Positions 5,067-7,583 of a stretch of DNA of 7,583 nt are shown here, piece after piece. The translations under genes were made by a program, and so were the position numbers. This stretch comes from an uncultured Clostridia bacterium (GTDB lineage Bacteria > Bacillota_A > Clostridia > Oscillospirales > Acutalibacteraceae): the NCBI GenBank assembly GCA_937891215.1, contig CALAEU010000124.1:1-7583 (forward strand). Direction: 5' to 3'. The stretch's first letter is position 1. The number at the start of each line of letters is the position of its first letter. A model generated the notes under the pieces. That model had not been told where the DNA came from. It was given only the letters and a program-made list of their open reading frames with translations, and did no database searches.

Positions 5067-6440
5067 ATGAATAACCCGATTTACAATTCAATATCTGCAC
5101 TTGGTACACTTGTTACAAATTTAGTAACAGGTGCTATACGCTTTTACAGAAGATACATTTTGTTTGGAATAAAAAATACTTTTGCAAAATTTATTATTTA
5201 TAATAAAGAGTCTTTTAAATCTGCAAAAACATTTATAAAAAGGTCTGTTGTATTTTTACTTATTGTTTCTGTTATAACAAGTGTTGTAGTTATTGCAAAT
5301 AGGACAAGTACAAAGATTTCTGCAACTGAAGTAATTTTTGACGGTGAAACTGTTGGATTTATTAGTAATCCTGACGATGCTGAAAAAATAAAAGAAACAA
5401 CTCTTAAAAAGCTTAATACAAATAAGGATGTTGAAATAAAATTTAAAAACACAAGAACTGAACCATACAATATCATTTCAAATGAAGAATTGAGTGACAA
5501 TTTAGTTAAAGTAATCGCACCTGACTACATAAAGGTATGCGAGGTTTATTTTGATGATAAATTGATTTGTGCGGTAAGTGACCAATTAACTGCACACAAT
5601 GCTATAAACGCTGTACTCGAAAACGAAAAAACAAAATTCCCTAAAGCATCTGTTTCATTCAATGAAAAAATCACATATAAATACGCTTATTACCCGAGCA
5701 GTGATGAAAACATCTGGACAAAAGACAGACTCCTGCTTGCAATAAGAAGTTTTGAACTTCTCACTCCTCAACACGTAGAATGTGAAACTAAAATTTCTAA
5801 GGTCGAATTTGAAACAGTAGATATTGAAACAAATACACTTTTCATTGGTGACTCAAGAGTCAGAAGAAAAGGTCAGAATGGTTCAGAATATGTAATTGAC
5901 CTTGTTACTTATATAAATAACAAGAAAGTTATGTCCCAGAATCTTACAAGTCTTTCTATCAAAGCACCTGTTTCACAAGTTGTTGAAAGAGGTATGAGAG
6001 CAGAAAGCATTTCTATGGGTGGTTACACAGTCACACAGACTAGTGGTTATTTCTGTTGGCCAGTTGTAGGTCTTCATGTTGTTACTTCGCCTTTTGGTTG
6101 GCGTAGTCTTGGTAACCATAAAGGTATTGATATTTCTGGCGCAAATGCATCTGGTTCACTCGTTGTTGCAGGTGCTTCAGGGGTTGTTACAGAAGCTGGC
6201 TGGAGCACAGGCGGTTATGGTAACTATGTTATGATAGACCACGGTAATGGTATGGAAACACTTTACGCCCATATGCTTGACAATTCGCTTATGGTAAGTA
6301 CTGGTGAACATGTAACAAAAGGTCAGGCAATAGGCAGAGTTGGTAACACAGGTTACTCATTCGGTGCTCACTTACATTTTGAAGTAAGAATAAATGGTAC
6401 AAGGGTAAACCCTGCGTGGTATATAGGACTTGAATCATGA
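5067..6440 (+). CDS. Membrane-anchored M23 metallopeptidase with G5 domain
   Basis: This 457-residue cell-wall protein probably cleaves peptide cross-links of peptidoglycan outside the membrane. A cytoplasmic N-terminus (about 58 residues, Arg/Lys-rich) is followed by one transmembrane helix (60-77) and a long extracytoplasmic part. Residues 236-310 look like a G5 domain (YVIDLVTYINNKKVMSQNLT, then KAPVSQVVERG), a module associated with cell-wall binding. The C-terminal LytM/M23 domain (about 335-452) has an intact zinc site: H351 and D355 (HKGID), H402 (YAHM) and H435-L-H437 (AHLHFE). All ligands are present, so activity is plausible, unlike the degenerate EnvC-type activators. ATG is preceded by GGTGAT and a strong promoter. 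The TGA stop overlaps the rlmH start as ATGA, so the two are translationally coupled. Confidence 0.92.
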   Translation: MNNPIYNSISALGTLVTNLVTGAIRFYRRYILFGIKNTFAKFIIYNKESFKSAKTFIKRSVVFLLIVSVITSVVVIANRTSTKISATEVIFDGETVGFISNPDDAEKIKETTLKKLNTNKDVEIKFKNTRTEPYNIISNEELSDNLVKVIAPDYIKVCEVYFDDKLICAVSDQLTAHNAINAVLENEKTKFPKASVSFNEKITYKYAYYPSSDENIWTKDRLLLAIRSFELLTPQHVECETKISKVEFETVDIETNTLFIGDSRVRRKGQNGSEYVIDLVTYINNKKVMSQNLTSLSIKAPVSQVVERGMRAESISMGGYTVTQTSGYFCWPVVGLHVVTSPFGWRSLGNHKGIDISGANASGSLVVAGASGVVTEAGWSTGGYGNYVMIDHGNGMETLYAHMLDNSLMVSTGEHVTKGQAIGRVGNTGYSFGAHLHFEVRINGTRVNPAWYIGLES

Positions 6441-6916
6441 ATATAACAGTTATTTGTTTAGGTAAGCTCAAAGAAAGCTATTTGAGAGATGCTATTTCAG
6501 AATATTCAAAAAGAATTTCTGCTTACGGTAAACTTAATATAGTTGAGCTTTCACCTGTTAAATTGCCCGAAAACCCATCTGATACACAAATAAACACGGC
6601 ACTTGAAAAAGAAGCGGAGGAAATTCTCAAGAAAATCCCATCTAACTCTTTTATAATTCCTCTTTGTGTTGAGGGCACTTTAAAATCAAGCGAGGAACTT
6701 GCAAGTAAATTCAATGAAATATCACTTTCAGGTAAAAGTAATATTGTTTTTATAATCGGCAGTTCTTTTGGTCTTTCAGAAAAGGTTAAAAGACAAAGTG
6801 ATTTAAAACTTTCTTTTTCTAAAATGACATTCCCTCACCAACTTATGAGGGTTATGCTTTTAGAACAGATTTACAGAGCATTTCAGATAAACAACAATGG
6901 AAAGTATCATAAATAA
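6437..6916 (+). CDS. rlmH: 23S rRNA pseudouridine(1915)-N3-methyltransferase RlmH
   Basis: At 159 residues this has the usual length of RlmH, a small SPOUT-class enzyme. As a homodimer it uses S-adenosylmethionine to methylate N3 of pseudouridine 1915 in helix 69 of 23S rRNA on the assembled ribosome. The N-terminus MNITVICLGKLKESYLRDAI is typical. The trefoil-knot SAM-binding part is clear: FIIGSSFGLSEKVK (usual form GGAxG) and LSFSKMTFPHQLMRVMLLEQ, with YRAFQI and the C-terminal NNGKYHK after it (usual form PYHK). The start overlaps the M23 stop codon by 4 bases, and AGGA (6425-6428) gives a ribosome binding site 8 bases upstream. A small hairpin begins at the last base of the stop codon. 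Confidence 0.97.
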   Translation: MNITVICLGKLKESYLRDAISEYSKRISAYGKLNIVELSPVKLPENPSDTQINTALEKEAEEILKKIPSNSFIIPLCVEGTLKSSEELASKFNEISLSGKSNIVFIIGSSFGLSEKVKRQSDLKLSFSKMTFPHQLMRVMLLEQIYRAFQINNNGKYHK

Positions 6917-6932
6917 AATTGCTGAGCAATTT
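6916..6932 (+). terminator. Hairpin directly after rlmH, weak terminator candidate
   Basis: AAATTGC-TGA-GCAATTT forms a perfect 7-bp stem with a 3-nt loop and starts at the last base of the rlmH stop codon. The following AATTTGG is only moderately T-rich, so intrinsic termination would be inefficient. It has the same GC-N3-GC core as the hairpins in 1819-1946 and may be a repeat component rather than a dedicated terminator. Confidence 0.4.
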
Positions 6933-6937
6933 AATTT

Positions 6938-6987
6938 GGAATGCGTAATGCGTAATTCGGAATTAAGGGTCTGCGACGCGATTATAA
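6938..6987 (+). repeat. Diverged third copy of the intergenic repeat module
   Basis: After the rlmH hairpin come four 7-bp units (GAATGCG, TAATGCG, TAATTCG, GAATTAA; 6939-6966), then GGGTCTGCGACGC (6967-6979), the exact reverse complement of the box in the two 74-bp modules, followed by GATTATAA. Box plus flank (6967-6987) matches copy 1 at 20 of 21 positions. The order hairpin, heptamers, box in the direction of transcription is the same as in copies 1 and 2, although the heptamer words differ. Confidence 0.8.
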
Positions 6988-6989
6988 AA

Positions 6990-6998
6990 TGTTATAAT
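6990..6998 (+). promoter_or_regulatory. Extended -10 promoter candidate for the last gene
   Basis: TGT followed by a perfect TATAAT (6993-6998) lies just outside the repeat box. No good -35 is present: 17 bp upstream reads TCTGCG, inside the repeat. Transcription would begin near 7005, about 24 nt before the ATG at 7029, with GGAG (7014-7017) as ribosome binding site. Confidence 0.5.
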
Positions 6999-7028
6999 GA
7001 TCAGTAAGTTAATGGAGAGAGTAAGATT

Positions 7029-7583
7029 ATGATTTGTGATATGTGTCAGAATTATTGCTATGACGAAGAATTTGAAGAATATTACTGCGACATTAATCTT
7101 GATGAAGATGAATCGGAAGGCACAATTTTGACAACATCTAAAGAAGTTTCAGCTTTTTTAGTTGATGATTATGCGAAGTTGTCAGATGAACTTCAGAAAA
7201 CGGGTAAAGCATATTTTATAGCAAAGTACAATGATGGTGGCATAGAAGGTCTTTTCTTTAATGTAGAAGATGGCGTTAAGGTTGTGCAGAATACTGACTT
7301 TATGTTTATGAGCTTTGCAAAGGACTTTTTAGAAGATGAAAAAATTGCAAAGTTCACTGACAATGCAAAATACTTATATGCTTTTTGTGAGATTAACGGC
7401 ATAGAGCCGCAGAATATAAAATTAGATATATCTCTTGCAGGCTATCTGCTTAACCCTAATTCATCAGATTACAGCGTTTCTGCTTTAAGTGAAGTGTATA
7501 ATCTTGAAAAAGTAAAAGTTAAAACAGATGATGAAAACTTGCTTTCAATTTATGAAGAAGAAAAAGAGTTTCAACGTGCATAT
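7029..7583 (+). CDS. DUF6472-like N-terminus fused to DNA polymerase I exonuclease-like region, partial
   Basis: The frame is open for 185 codons to the right edge. Residues 1-28 are a Cys- and acid-rich start with C3, C6, C10 and C20 (MICDMCQNYCYDEEFEEYYC, then LDEDE). This resembles small zinc-ribbon-like DUF6472 proteins of clostridia, recalled from memory. From about residue 31 the sequence changes to the 3'-5' exonuclease-like domain of bacterial DNA polymerase I: GGIEGLFFNVEDG, then DNAKYLYAFCEINGI, then LDISLAGYLLNPNSSDYSV, the counterpart of FDTxLAAYLLNP. The acidic catalytic residues of a proofreading exonuclease are not evident, as in many Gram-positive PolI enzymes. The 5'-nuclease domain of about 300 residues is absent. 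The switch lies in the repetitive codons GATGAAGATGAA (7101-7112). It is either a genuine in-frame fusion or a chimeric join of two genes; I favour the second. Confidence 0.7.
   Translation, partial: MICDMCQNYCYDEEFEEYYCDINLDEDESEGTILTTSKEVSAFLVDDYAKLSDELQKTGKAYFIAKYNDGGIEGLFFNVEDGVKVVQNTDFMFMSFAKDFLEDEKIAKFTDNAKYLYAFCEINGIEPQNIKLDISLAGYLLNPNSSDYSVSALSEVYNLEKVKVKTDDENLLSIYEEEKEFQRAY

Noticed and set aside
5198..5500. 100-residue minus-strand frame inside the M23 gene
   Set aside because: Antisense shadow of a well-supported gene, with low-complexity hydrophobic content and no ribosome binding site.
7193..7402. 69-residue minus-strand frame
   Set aside because: Antisense to the PolI-like coding region, which matches a known domain in the plus frame.

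Overview
The window looks like chromosomal DNA of a low-GC Gram-positive anaerobe, most likely an uncultured gut clostridium (Oscillospirales/Ruminococcaceae-like). The supporting signs are A+T-rich coding sequence, strong AAGGAG-type ribosome binding sites, a TTG start, SigA-type extended -10 promoters, a membrane-anchored G5/M23 cell-wall peptidase and a Wzm/Wzt-type exporter. The taxonomic placement is inference. No rRNA, tRNA, CRISPR array, transposase or phage gene is visible.

Layout. Positions 71-1291 (minus) hold a membrane-anchored endonuclease/exonuclease/phosphatase-fold protein followed by the first quarter of a DUF2130-type gene. That gene breaks off near position 90, where it meets an unrelated open frame read on the plus strand. 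Positions 1292-2167 are mostly intergenic. They hold one small two-helix membrane protein (1573-1758, minus) and a dense set of repeats: two 74-bp modules that are 73/74 identical, several short hairpins, and a 30-unit heptanucleotide array. Positions 2168-4895 (minus) form an apparent operon alr - ABC permease - ABC ATPase, driven by a promoter at 4935-4963. A divergent promoter at 5004-5032 drives the plus-strand pair M23 peptidase - rlmH (5067-6916), whose stop and start codons overlap as ATGA. A diverged repeat module follows rlmH. The last gene (7029-7583, open at the right edge) begins like a small cysteine-rich DUF6472-type protein and continues in frame as the 3'-5' exonuclease-like region of DNA polymerase I, without the 5'-nuclease domain.

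How the genes work together. The core is ordinary cell-envelope biology: D-alanine supply (alr), export of an envelope polymer by a two-gene ABC transporter, and cell-wall cleavage or sensing by a G5/M23 protein. The rRNA methyltransferase RlmH is attached by translational coupling. I see no new defence system or biosynthetic cluster.

Two things deserve attention. First, intergenic DNA here is a mosaic of period-7 tandem words, short GC-N3-GC hairpins and a shared GCGTCGCAGACCC box, placed at gene 3' ends in a constant orientation. Second, both ends of the window show genes joined to unrelated sequence, which may be real rearrangement or assembly/amplification chimeras.
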